A stretch of DNA of 38,124 bases from Vitrella brassicaformis (lineage: Eukaryota; Sar; Vitrellaceae): assembly GCA_001179505.1 (NCBI GenBank), contig CDMY01000614.1, positions 4,477-42,600 on the forward strand, written 5' to 3'. Under the pieces are notes generated by a model. It saw only the letters and a list, made by a program, of their open reading frames with translations, was not told where the DNA came from and did no database searches. Shown here piece after piece: positions 11,401 through 21,862 of this stretch. Within the stretch, counting starts at the first letter, position 1, and the number at the start of each line of letters is the position of its first letter. Made by a program: the position numbers and the translations under genes.

Positions 11401-12441
11401 GTGGATGTAATACGCCTGCAACACACACACAGGCAGGGGAGGGGCACTGGCGATGCCTCTCAAATAATGCCTCTCTCTCTCTCCCCGCTTGTGTGTGTGT
11501 CAGGCAATAAATACGCACCCTTGTGAAGTGGTCGCAGTCGGTGACCATAAATGTCTTTCCGTACACAGTGATGGGGCGGCCGATACGCAGGTCTTTAGGC
11601 GTGAAGTACCGGCCCGTCTTGTCGCTGTACGGAATCCTGTGCCTCCGCACCAGCACCCCCTGCACACAGAAGAAAGAAAGACCCATGTTTCCCTCCCTCC
11701 CTCCCTCCGATCCCTCCATTAACCAACCTGTGGAATGCCGCTGTTATCAACTTTGGGCTCGCCGATGTGCACGGTGTCGTCCTCGAGGTAGTAGAAGAAG
11801 ACGCATCGCCGCACCCGCCAGTTCTCGAGGCCCGACTCGTCCACGGGTTCCTTGTAGTAGCCGTAGAACCGCAGCACCTGCTTGTCCAGCGCCTCCCACG
11901 CCGGCAGGTTGTCGTACTCCTTCTCGGCCGTGTTAAAGATGGCCCGTGTTGTCGACAAAGGCAGCTCCTCGCCATTGCGCCACTGGTTGGGGGGCCTGGC
12001 CATGCAGCCACACACAGGGAGGGGAGAAGCGTCAGTGCAAGGTTGCCGTATCGGTCTTGTGTTGTGCTGTGGCTCCTCTCTCTCTCTCTCTCCCTCTCTC
12101 TGACTTTGGGACTTGCACAAATCTTGGTCTGTCGTGTGTGTAGCCCTCGTCGAACTCCACCCGCTGGCCGCCGGCATAGCCCCACCGCTGCATCTTGTTG
12201 TTCTTCTGCAGCACCATTGAACCAACACAACACATGCACCGACAATCCAGTCCTCTCCTGTCCTGTCCTTTTGCTCATTTGCACTGTGCGTGTGCACAGG
12301 AGCTGTGTGACGTACCTCTTTGTGTTGTGGGAGTGTGAATCCGGGGAGGCATGGAACTGCAGTGAGGTCGAGCGGCGTGGTGCCCGCGGTGCCGGGGCCC
12401 CTGGTGTTGGCGCCCGTCGGAGTCGGCACGTACTTGGCCAT
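8459..12441 (-). CDS. Rib72/EFHC-type axonemal protein: three DM10 domains plus EF-hands (19 exons)
   Basis: Minus-strand exons: 12441-12316, 12205-12117, 11995-11728, 11659-11519, 11415-11291, 11172-11100, 11005-10923, 10829-10738, 10659-10586, 10491-10415, 10332-10146, 10066-9951, 9872-9777, 9711-9525, 9444-9370, 9294-9247, 9160-8895, 8812-8697 and 8595-8459; 791 residues. DM10 domains lie at about 112-208 (VLRFYGYY...), 275-385 (VCRFYAMM...FTRRYFREE) and 446-540 (ILRFTAKL...YTRKWL). A canonical EF-hand loop is at 577-588 (DQDKNGVVTFEE), a second at 613-624 (DLNQDGKVTYTE), and a degenerate EF pair is at the C-terminus. Three DM10 plus EF-hands is the layout of Rib72/EFHC1, a microtubule inner protein of ciliary doublets, so a flagellum role is expected. 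The start is the ATG of MAKYVPTPT; an in-frame ATG at 12528 would add 29 residues. Intron 10 uses a GC donor and intron 2 may do so. Confidence 0.93.
9197..9223. repeat. GA dinucleotide tract inside an intron
   Basis: About 13 GA units in the intron between the two halves of the second EF-hand of the DM10 gene. In the sense direction it is a TC-rich pyrimidine tract. Confidence 0.85.
10333..10414 (-). other. GC-AG intron in the DM10 gene (intron 10)
   Basis: The sense strand reads TTCAG|GCAATC ... CTTGCAG|GGAGG. Phase (2/1) and the DM10 domain join (FTRRYF-REELGVE) are both restored. The plus strand of this interval contains no AC dinucleotide, so the sense intron contains no GT at all and a GT donor is impossible within it. 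Confidence 0.85.
12077..12103. repeat. CT dinucleotide tract inside an intron
   Basis: An imperfect CT run in intron 2 of the DM10 gene, purine-rich in the sense direction. Confidence 0.8.
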
Positions 12442-13068
12442 GGCGGAAACAGCACGCCTTTCAAAAGACGGGGGGCAAGGGGGGGCCGCGAGCGCGCCGA
12501 GCATCCCCCGCAGCGCAAATGCCGGCATGCATCCTCAGACAGCGTTAACTCAGAACTGGACGTGTAGATGAGTTCACAGGCAGAGAGACACATGCATCGA
12601 CCACGGCCAAAAACGCGCACCATGCGCCATCTGCACGCTGCGGTCGCACTGACCGTCATCCACCCACCCAAGCAGCCGCTCAGCTGAGCCCTCACGCCCG
12701 CCCGGGTCGTACACACGCCCGTTTAGCTGCGCATGTGTGCCGATTGGCAAAGGCAGGCAGGCAGGCTGGCAGGCAGGCAGCCAACCAAAAAAAAGGAAAG
12801 ATATCACTTCTTTCTCGTCGTCTGTGTCGTGCCACTGAGTCCCTTGCCATGCGCAACTCCACGATGAATGGACCGCGCCGAACGGCTTTGTCGCACACGG
12901 CCATGAGGCTCACTGGCGTGAGAGACAGACAGACAGACAGAATCGGACCCCAAAGCATCATATCATCGCAACCAACGACACGACAGGAAGCTCTCAGCAG
13001 TACGACTGACTAAATGAGCACATCCTCAGCACTGCACACACACGCACACACACTGTCAGCCAGCCTTG
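12442..13068. promoter_or_regulatory. Spacer upstream of the DM10 gene, downstream of the phosphatase gene
   Basis: About 630 bases between tandem minus-strand genes. It should hold the promoter of the DM10 gene and the 3' UTR of the phosphatase. A GCATGCAT palindrome-like octamer sits at 12525-12532, about 85 bases before the chosen start, although that point is still inside the longer alternative reading frame. CAGG and CAGA microsatellites lie at 12750-12780 and 12926-12940. No other gene is visible. Confidence 0.4.
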
Positions 13069-14449
13069 CTACACAGACAGCCGTCCGCCTGTCGACCCAG
13101 CCCCCCTCGACCGCGGTCGCGACGCCGGCGTGCTCGCCACCCCACTGGCCGCCCGAGCCCGCCCCACCCCCTCGCCCCCCTGCTGCAGCGACATCGCCTG
13201 GAATGGCCCCTGCAGGTCTCTCATTCTGCCGTTGTTGGTGTTATTGGTGATGTTGGCGTGTGGGTGCGGCACCATGGAAGAAGGCAGCAGGGCGGCCCGC
13301 AGCTCGTCCGCCGAGGAGTGCATCGGCTGCACTGGGACTCTGGGGGGAGCCACGAAGGGCACATAGGGGTTGACATACGACACCCCCGACTTCTGGCGGA
13401 TTGGTGGCGGGGAGGCAACAGGGGGTGAGGCGCGTGGCTTGTCGCTGCTGGCAGAGTCGCCACGGATGAGGGCGTTGGACGTCGGAGGGGGCCGCGCGCC
13501 TGAGCGACGGAGTTGCTTCTCGTAGTTGCGGAGCTGCTTCATGAAGCCCTGGTTGGGGAGGGCCATGGGGCGGGTCTGACGGACTTGAGCCAAAGCCTTC
13601 ACAGAAACATGGACACGAAGCGAGAATGTGTCGACTGTGCGCTGCGCTGATTGTGAGTGTTCTGGAGCTTGCCTGGTCGACGTCCAGCCCTGCAGTGCCG
13701 ACCAAGTACCCAATAATGATCGACACGGAACGAGAACGGCCTGCAAAACTGATATGCAATGAACGAACACCGACACACACGCACAGAAGTCAACGTGGCG
13801 CAAGCAGTCACCTCCATTTTCTCCCCTCCCTCCCTCCCTCCCTCACTCACTCACCAGTGCACGAGCACCCTATGTGCGGGATGCCTCAGCGCCCTATCAA
13901 TGAAGCGGACCGCGTCGGGCAGAACCGCCATCAAATCAGCTGCATCGGTGTCAAGCAGCTCCACAGAGTGGTACACGAAGTCGCCAGGGAACGCCACGGG
14001 CACCGACGGCGTCGCAGACACGATGTGCGTGATGCCCGCCGCGTGAAGTCGGTCCTTCGACAATGCGGCACCAATGGAACCGACGAACAAACGATCAGCA
14101 ACCTGAGAACAGGACACGGAACAGTGAGAAATGGGGCTGGTGGTCCTGCCCGGCTCATCGTGCTGCCCACCTGATGGACTGCGTTGTCATACTTCGTCTT
14201 GTTCACCACCTGCAGCCAGGGAAGAAGCACACACGCATTTGTGCAGTGTCCGTTCCTCTCACATTCTCACGGGCACGGTGGATGTGCACATGTCAACTTC
14301 CACTTAGCCCAGACCGTCCTCAGCTCGTGCACACTCACCAAGATTCCCTGGATTATCTGCTTGAGGCCCTCAGCTCTTCGCGCGTCGCCAGGAGAAGTGG
14401 TGGTGGCATCGTCACGCGACCGGATATTGACGAAGCTGTTGGAACGCAT
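13069..14449 (-). CDS. Dual-specificity protein phosphatase (5 exons)
   Basis: Minus-strand exons: 14449-14339, 14209-14171, 14102-13855, 13748-13673 and 13596-13069; 333 residues. The catalytic domain runs from about residue 51 (VADRLFVGSIGAAL) to about 185. The signature HCFAGRSRS (132-140, Cys133 and Arg139, CX5R) is split by an intron inside the Cys codon and reads correctly once spliced. Asp101 in VELLDTDAADL is the expected general acid. The closing helix ALAQVRQTRPMALPNQGFMKQL matches the family's RxxRPxxxPNxGFxxQL end. All catalytic residues are present, so it should dephosphorylate phospho-Tyr and/or Ser/Thr. The remaining 140 or so residues are basic, then Pro/Ser/Asn-rich and disordered, including INTNN-type runs; no docking motif is recognised. 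The last intron uses a GC donor (CAG|GCAAGC). The start is the first ATG in frame; it lies back-to-back with the next gene. Confidence 0.92.
13597..13672 (-). other. GC-AG intron in the phosphatase gene (intron 4)
   Basis: Sense donor CAG|GCAAGC, acceptor CTGTGAAG|GCT, both phase 0. Splicing here gives YLVGTAGLDVDQ-ALAQVRQTRP, the expected spacing of the phosphatase family. A GT donor nine bases upstream would delete three of these residues, so the GC site is preferred but not the only option. Confidence 0.7.
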
Positions 14450-14684
14450 TCTTGACAGCACAAGCTATTGAGTTCAACAGGAGCGGTGCGGTCCAGGCCC
14501 TCCTCCCCCTCTTTTGACCCCCGAGTGGCGCGAGCTAAAAGCGCAAGGGTGCCCCCTTTCCCCTTTTTCTCGTTTCATCGGCATTCCCCAGGAATTCCTT
14601 CAGCCTATCAACATTGTCGGCGGCCCCAGCTGCTACCTGACCCTTCCTTCCCAGAGGCTTCTTTGTTGTGGCATCGAGGCATCG
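14450..14684. promoter_or_regulatory. Divergent spacer between phosphatase and unknown gene
   Basis: Only 235 bases lie between the two predicted ATGs, suggesting a compact bidirectional promoter. There is a short pyrimidine-rich block (14504-14518 and 14549-14572). No TATA-like or repeat element stands out. Confidence 0.4.
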
Positions 14685-16022
14685 ATGGCCCTCAACGTCC
14701 CCAGCCCAGCGCCCCAGAGGCGCTCACAGCTCCTGTTTAGTCCGGCGGGAGTCGTGTCTGGCGGCGGAGATGCCTTGAGGATCCGCACATCCATTCTGGG
14801 GCAAGCGGGCATGGGCGTCGTCGATGCCTCTGTAAGGCCGGAGGCAAGACATGTCACGGCCGCCCCTAGCGCCGCATCAGCTGCTGCCGCTGGTGCAGTA
14901 GCAGCAGGGGATAGGAGGGAGAACAAGCACGTGACGGCAGCGCCGGGGATCCAGCTGCCTCTCCTGGCGGGCGGGAGGAGGGCGTCCATGGCGCGCGGCT
15001 CGATTGTGGGGGGATTGCTGCCGGGAGGGGTGATGCCAGCGCCTGACGATCAGACAAAGCCCAAGGACAAGCTGGAGGAGCTGAGGGACGGGTACGTTTC
15101 TCAGAAACCGGAGATCAGTGTGGTGAGTACGGCTGCGGAAGACAAGAAGCCCGACGTGGGCGGCACCGTGCAGCCAGGGGTGGCCCCGACGGCGAGGGTC
15201 GACAGTCTTGACGACCTGGAAAAGGTGACATGACACACACGAGGGAGGGCCACACGGGACGACCCAGTGGAAGACGAGCAACCAACTCTTTTTCCCCTTT
15301 TCTTGGTGTCTCCTTCCTGGTCGTTTCTTCCCCTTCATCTGTGTGCAGTTGGAAGCAGACAAGACCAACATCCAGAAAACCAGGCCAAAGGTCATGCAAA
15401 TCGATCCATCTGACTTGACTAACTCGCAGGTTTATTCCCTCATGTGTCTCCTTTCTGCTCGTATGTGTCTCGTCGCTGCAGGTGATGACCGTCGAGCAGT
15501 TGCAGCAGATGGTCAACAGCTGCGCGGGGGGCAAGGCCAAGCAGCGGAAATGGATCGGCACGGGCGGCACGATGAAGCAGGGCAGCAAGGGCAGCCTCAA
15601 CCCACCGATCGGGGCCACCATGGGCACCATGGGCACGATGGGATCGACCATGATGTCTCGCCAGTCCTCCCAGAACCTTGGCGGCTCTGCGTCGCCACAA
15701 AAGATGTCGCTACAGAAGCAGGGGAGCGGTGTGGGCTCGGCAGCGAGAAGCTCCTCGCCGCCACCACGGTGACCAACAAAAGAAAGGCTCTCTCCTTTCC
15801 CCAATATGTACGCGGCCAATTTCGCTTCTCGTGTCTCTCCATGTCAGTGCGCCATCGCCGCCCCCCCGGGCGCCATCGAATCTTCCCCGGAGCTCCTCCC
15901 CAGAGCGCAAGCCGCCCCCCAGCCCACAGAAGTCGTCGATAGCGTCCAAGGCGCCCCAGGCACAGGCACACGCGTCACGGTCGACGCTTGCCAAAGCTGG
16001 GGCTTCGCAGATGGCAAAGTGA
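14685..16022 (+). CDS. Unrecognised Ala/Gly/Ser/Pro-rich basic protein (4 exons)
   Basis: Exons 14685-15224, 15349-15429, 15482-15768 and 15848-16022, all GT-AG and in phase; 360 residues. I do not recognise a domain. Residues 1-110 are Ala/Gly-rich with scattered Arg. Residues 120-180 are charged (TKPKDKLEELRDGY, then Asp/Glu-rich). Exon 2 is a short polar helix-like piece. Exon 3 starts MTVEQLQQMVNSCAGGKAKQRKW, a predicted helix. It is followed by a Met/Gly/Thr tandem (ATMGTMGTMGST) and a Ser/Gln stretch. The C-terminal 58 residues are Pro/Ser/Lys/Arg-rich with SPPP, SPER and SPQK sites, resembling proline-directed kinase substrates. Intron 2 is only 52 bases. The ATG is the first in a longer open frame. 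Likely disordered; function unknown. Confidence 0.7.
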
Positions 16023-16459
16023 TATTGGTTGACGGGGGGAGAGGGACGGTCGCACATTGGAGGGGCTGCGGCGTGGTATGGGCAGGCAGGACGAAAACGA
16101 GTTCTGTCCCTCTGAGACGATGCATGCACGTGTTCATGTGTGTGTATGTGAAATGAAGGCTGTGAGTGAGGCTGTCTTTTTGACTCTCCCCTTGGTCGCT
16201 CCGTCTCATGTGCGTGCACGCTGTGTTGCCAGCTGGTGAGACATCGAATGAGCCATTCATCTGCTGTGCGTGGCTTAATGGGTACAATTGAATGCATTTG
16301 TCATGAGCTGACGGCCATCCATTCGATCATCCACGAGAGTCGACAACAATGCAATGCAAGCCACTTGCGTCTTCCTGACTGACTGACTGACCATCCGTCA
16401 CACACACAAACACGTGGCCACACCGTCCACCCACCCACCCACTCACCCACCCGATACCC
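16023..16459. other. Convergent spacer with a TGCATGCA palindrome
   Basis: About 440 bases between stop codons facing each other. A TGCATGCA octamer is at 16121-16128, and CACCCACC-type repeats precede the ankyrin gene stop. No coding potential was recognised; it presumably holds two 3' UTRs. Confidence 0.5.
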
Positions 16460-19400
16460 TCATGCGGGCAAATCATCGTCCTCCTCATCCCTCACCACAG
16501 GGATCGTCCTCTCACTCATCCGCCGAGTGGTCATCGTCTGTGCGGGAGACGGGAACCCACCACCAGTCCCACTGGTGGGCTGCCAATGTGTGTGGGGGTG
16601 GCTGGTGGAGGCGTCGAGCATCACGGACGCGTCGATGCGCCTCGCCAGGCCGTCGCAGAGCTTCTCCACCGGCTTGAGGCCGTTCTCGTCTTCCTCTGAC
16701 GCATCGGCACCGTAATCGATCAGGATCTGCACACCAAGAGAGAGGGGGAGTCACAATTGACGGCAGGGACACATTCGTTTTGGTTTCACCTGCGCCACTC
16801 GCCCGTGGCCCAATGCACATGCGACATGAAGGGGCCGGCTTGACTTCGGGTGGATGAACTCACAACGGGGATTGGCCAGTCGCTACAGGCAGGCAGACAG
16901 ACAGACAGACAGGACGGGTGGTGCGTACGCATTTTCTGCGTCCGTGCAAGTGTGTGGCCACCTGCTCGAGAATGAACTTGGCAACCTCATATTTGTTCAG
17001 CCTGCCAGATGCACATGCAGCAGAGACGCACACACGTCGATCACCAGCTGGCGTCTGTCTCCTCTCCCTCTGCTTGGATGGGTGTGCTGACTTTGCCGCG
17101 ACAACGAGGGCCCCGTGGGTGGCCCGGATGAGCCCTGTGTCCAGCCTCAGCTCCATACACGCATCGGCCGACTCAGCTATGATCTGACGAGACGTCTGTA
17201 TATGGCCCGGCCGCCAACACACACACACACACACACAAACACACACAAACACACACACGCGCGTGTATGCATAAGTGCGGGGTGTGTGGGTATGTGTGTA
17301 CTCACATCGTCGCCCATGTCTCCAAGCCGGGAGAAGAGAGGCGGGATGACATCGCCCCTCTCCGGCAAACAACGACCTGCGCGTGTGCAGAAACAAGGCA
17401 ATTGGAAGCACGCGTCACCACCCGTCACCCACCTGTCGTGAGCAGGAACCTGACCACTTCACGACGGTTGTTCTGTGGCTGACGGGGAAATCTGCACACA
17501 CAAAAACAACGAGAGACGTCCTTGTCTCTGCCAGCCACCCAACCATGCCAACCACGCATCCAATCATTGACATACATTCTCACGAAGCTCAGCCCATCCC
17601 GTGCGTTAGTCGGATCAACAGCAGCAAGACACAGCGCGAGAGTCAGCGGCGTCCATCCCTCGTGTGTCTCAAAGAAATAGGGGTCCCCCTTCCGCCCCGG
17701 CCACGGCACCCTGCTGCTGATGGGCCCCCAATCGTCTGCCGTGCCGAGATCCGTGGGCAGTGCCGCCTGTGTCGCGGGGCCAGACCCCAAGGTGACCCTC
17801 GGCCGCGCCATGCCTGCGATTGAGCCCGGGTCGATCCCGCGCTCCTCCAGACGGCGGATGCGGGTCCGCTCAAAGGCCTCAGACTTGGTGATGCCCTTAG
17901 TGACGGCCTCGACAATGGGGACATCCCCCTGATGGATGGATGGAGGCATCAGAGGATGCCCATCCTAATGTTGTGGCCAGGGGTTCCGTTCATTGAATGA
18001 CCCACCCGTGCGATAGCGATGTGCAGGGGAGTGATGCGGGAGTCCTCACTCGACCAACGGTCTGCAGGGGACGGAAGCAACTCTACACAGGTATACAGAC
18101 AGGAGCCACCAACAGAGTCCTGTCTCTTTCCCACGTTGTATGCTGTGCGTGGGAGCTGTCCTGTCACCCACCTACCTTTGCCCGGGAAGTCCATCATCCG
18201 CACCCCACGAACAGGGTCTGCTCCATATGTCAGCAAGATCTGAACCACCTCCACATTCTACAAACAGACAGCCAGGCTCGTATTTGTTGACGTGTCTCTC
18301 CCTCCCTCCGCTCCGCCCCCCTTTCCCCCCGCACCGCACCCCTCTGGCAGCAGCGAGTGTGAGCGGCGTGTTTTGGTAGTCCGGCCGCCGGTCCACTGCG
18401 TTGACGACCTGTCTGCCCCCCAGTCGGCATATCTCCTGCACCAGCCGGGGGCTGCCGCTCCACACGGCGAAGTGCAGGGGCGTCCATGCGTGCCGGCTCG
18501 TCCGTATCGTCGGGCTGATGCCCGCCCTCAGAAACAACACCGCCAGACGCACATGGCCCCTGGTGGACACACAACACAGGTGGTTGATGGGTCTTATACG
18601 TATTGCCTTGTCAGCCATGTTTGTCGCCCACCCCATGCAAGCGAGGTGGATTGGCGAGAGGCCGGTGTCCCAGTAGACGGCCTCTGTGCCCTCGCTGGCC
18701 ACAATATCACCGTCGAGGTGAAGAGGCACCACCCCGCCCTTGGCCGCCTCATTCAGACGCCGAGACTGCACAAACACGTCACCTGCACGGCCATGCATTG
18801 GGAGCGACAGCAATCGACGTGTATGGCTGTGGTGAGGTGTTTATGCATGACCACCTGTGACAGCAAGCATGTCTGCCCCCGCCTTGATGAGCATGCCGGC
18901 GGTCTTCATCTTGCCACGAAGGGCACACACATGCTAAAAAAACAAAAGACAGAGAGAAAAGGCGACAGTGTGTCGACGCAAAGGCCCATGGCCATGCCAG
19001 TCAACGCACCCACCAGGCAGGTCCAGTCATGGAAGCCGGTCCTCCTGCTTTTCGCGTTGAGGTTTGTGTTGGCATATTTCATGAGGAACTCAATGAATTT
19101 CCGCCCGCCCTCGGCACAGACGGGGGAGATGACTTCACACCCAACATGCAGCAGAGGGAAGCCGTCCAGCGAGTTGATGACGTCCTGCCCGTCGACCACC
19201 AGCTGACGCAATATCAGCTCCTCTCCGCGCAGAGACGCGCTCTGACAGGACAAACAGACAAGATTCAATGTGTAGATGCAGGAAGAAAGGCTGCGTCCGT
19301 CTGCATTTGCTCACGTGCAGGGCTGTCCACTGATCCTGGGGGTAGTGCGCAAAGACCAACGCACCGGCGCCGAGCAGACATGTCACGCAATCCGCCTGGC

Positions 19401-19738
19401 CCAGAGCGCATGCCAACCTACACGCCAGACAAAAAGACAGACACGCGGACAGACAGACAGACAGACAGACAGACAGAGAGACAGACAGACATCGAGCAGA
19501 GACAATCCTTATCATTGTCTGTCGTCATGGGCCTCCCTCCATCCCTCCGTGCTGACCTCAGCGGTGTCCTTCTCGGCACCAGCTCATCAACACTATACAC
19601 ATTGACGTTGGCCCCTGCCTGGATGGCACCGTTGATAGCCGCGATGTCGCCCTGCTGGATGGCCACGAACAGTCGCGACGAGGCGTCCAGACTGAGTGGA
19701 TCTTCGTCCAGGCGGATGGAATGGGCCGCCAGACTCAT
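16460..19738 (-). CDS. Ankyrin-repeat protein, about 691 residues (15 exons)
   Basis: Minus-strand exons: 19738-19557, 19417-19315, 19241-19014, 18933-18855, 18782-18632, 18559-18340, 18257-18176, 18061-18006, 17928-17576, 17491-17433, 17376-17306, 17183-17092, 17001-16962, 16882-16790 and 16726-16460, every junction GT-AG and in phase. Ankyrin repeats span most of the chain. Clear starts include TPLRLACALGQADCV (about residue 59), SPIHLACMGGHVRLAVLFLRAG, TPLHFAVWSGSPRLV, TPLTLAAARGNVEVVQILL, TPLHIAIARGDVPIV and RPLHVACALGHGRVAQILIDYGADA (about 585-612). Several repeats are split by introns near the same point, after the first helix. About residues 385-460 form an insert without clear repeats. 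The last 60 residues are polar and acidic, ending EEDDDLPA. There is no membrane segment or catalytic domain, so it is probably a scaffold; partners are unknown. The start is the first ATG of the coding exon; an upstream non-coding exon is possible. Confidence 0.88.
17216..17262. repeat. CA dinucleotide tract in an ankyrin-gene intron
   Basis: An imperfect CA/AACA run between exons 11 and 12 of the ankyrin gene; TG-rich in the sense direction. Confidence 0.85.
19443..19493. repeat. CAGA array in ankyrin-gene intron 1
   Basis: About ten CAGA-like units inside the first intron. It is the same unit as the intergenic arrays at 501 and 1207. Confidence 0.9.
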
Positions 19739-20216
19739 CTGAGCGATAGGCAGAGATCTCCACACACATGAGGAGGGGAGACGGGATGACACTGAGGCGT
19801 CTAAGGCGCTTACCTGACACGACGCTTTTCGAGGTCCTCTCGGTGCAATAAGGGCAGGGTAGAGAGGCTCCTGCCCGGCTCCTTATCGCAGCCGGCGAGC
19901 TTGTGCATGCAGAGCCCCCCGTCTCAACAAGACCCCCTCAGTAACGTAAGAGTAGCTTCTTATATGGATGTCGAGCCGTACGATTCGGTATGTGCCCACG
20001 ACCTCTGCTCCCGCCCAGCCTCGACCGCCTCGCACCGCTCCCGCACTGCCTCTGCGGGCGCAGCACTTCCTCGCCGAGCTGAGGTAACGATCAAAAGAAC
20101 GAGATGGCATGCATGGCCTATAGATCCCCCCTCTGGGCGTCTGTGTGTGTATGTGTGTGTGCCTGTGCAGCGGTGAGGCGCAGATATGGATTGAGGGCGA
20201 CCGGGCGTCGAACAGG
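19739..20216. promoter_or_regulatory. Divergent spacer between ankyrin and coiled-coil genes
   Basis: About 480 bases between the two start codons. GCATGCAT is at 20107-20114, about 100 bases before the plus-strand ATG. A TG-rich tract ending in TGTGCAG at 20170 looks like a 3' splice site. The coiled-coil gene may therefore have a 5' UTR intron, with its transcription start further left. No other gene was seen. Confidence 0.4.
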
Positions 20217-21831
20217 ATGGCTCCGAAAAGACAGCAGCAGCCGGGCACGGTGCGGAAGGATGAGCGGCCGAGCAGCGCCAGGCTCACTGGAAGGCCGCAG
20301 GAAACGCTCAAGGGTCCGAGGGTGGGAGGAGGGAATGGTGATACTGCCAAGGGTACTGTTGGCGACCGGCTGGTGCAGCACGTGCGCCGGGATTTCGAGG
20401 CATCGACTGACAGGCAAAGGGAGCTGGAGGCCAAGGTGAGTGAGGGAGGGAGGGAGTGGCCGGATGGGTATGCTGCATTGCGTGCGTGGGCATCAGCATC
20501 AGTTGCGTGTGTTGATTTCTTTCACCCAGGTCGCGTATCTGCGTAATGAGATGACGCAGATGCAGCAAAAGCTGCTGGACGAGAAAAAGGAGAACGACAG
20601 GCTAGACTGGGACAGAAGGTCAAGCGACCCACAGCATCAACAAACAGGAGACCCCCTTTATTTTATATACGTTTCTCGTGTGACATTCCTGGTATGTGTG
20701 ATGACTGCAGGAGTGAACGGCAGCGCGCCAGTGAGATCGAAGGCCGCATGCGGTCGCTCGTGGAAGAGTAGGGGGAAGGACATGCAGCGATCCCAAATGG
20801 ATGCGCCCATTGGATGTCTTGCACAGGCGCGATGTGGCCTCTCGCGAGCGTCGGCGGCTGCAGGAGGAGCTCGATAAGAAGGACCAAGACCTGAGAAAGA
20901 TGCAGCAGGTCAGCAGGACTGTCCATCATGCCCCATCAGCTGCCGGTCTGATCTTGCCTCTCAGGCCCTGGAGGCCTCGAAAGAGGCTGACAGCATCGCA
21001 GCGGAGCAGCAGCAGCAGGCCGTCATAGACCTTCACGTGCGTGAGAAGGAAGAAAAAACTTGACGACCGTCCATGGTTCATTCATTTGTGTGTCCATTGG
21101 CATTGGTCAGAAGAGCCAGGAGTCCCTCCGCAGCTCTCAGGCGCAGGTGGTGCGGCTGGAGGAGGCGCTGGCCAGCGAAGAGCGGCTCAAACAAAAGGCT
21201 ATCGAGGAGCTATCACGGACTAAAGAGGAGCTCAGGAACGCACTCAAAAAGTACAAAACGACACAATGACGTGCAGCGCACTGACCGATTATCGGTTTCC
21301 TTCGTGTGACACGTGTATGTGGGTGAACAGGGTCACCAGTCTGACTGGTCAGCTGGTGGACGCGGAGCGGAGCATCCGGAAATACGACGAGGAGCTCAAG
21401 TCCAAGAACGCCAGACTGGGTAGGAGAAGGGGTATGCGCCACACCACACCAGACCACACACACACGACCATAGCAAACAACACGCCAGCCCGCACGAGGC
21501 TCACGTTGTTCACCTCCCTCCCTCCCTGACAGATGCGTTGCGTTCTGCGACGGCCAAGAAGCAGCGAGAGGAGGAGGTGCTCCAGACCAAGAAAGGAGAA
21601 ATCATGCAGGTAAGTGCGCCATACTCTCTGGTGGACGGCGTCACATCGGTCGGTGACATGACATGAATGATGTCTGTGTGGTGCTGTCTGTGTTGGCCTC
21701 CCTCCCTCCCTCCCTCCCCCCCAAGCAGCTTGAGCGTGCACTCACTGCTGCTGAGGTGGAGCTGCGCCGCCAGAACGATATGTACGTGACCGAGAACAGG
21801 GAGAAGCTGCAGGCAAGCGCAGACACACACG

Positions 21832-21862
<31 letters not shown>

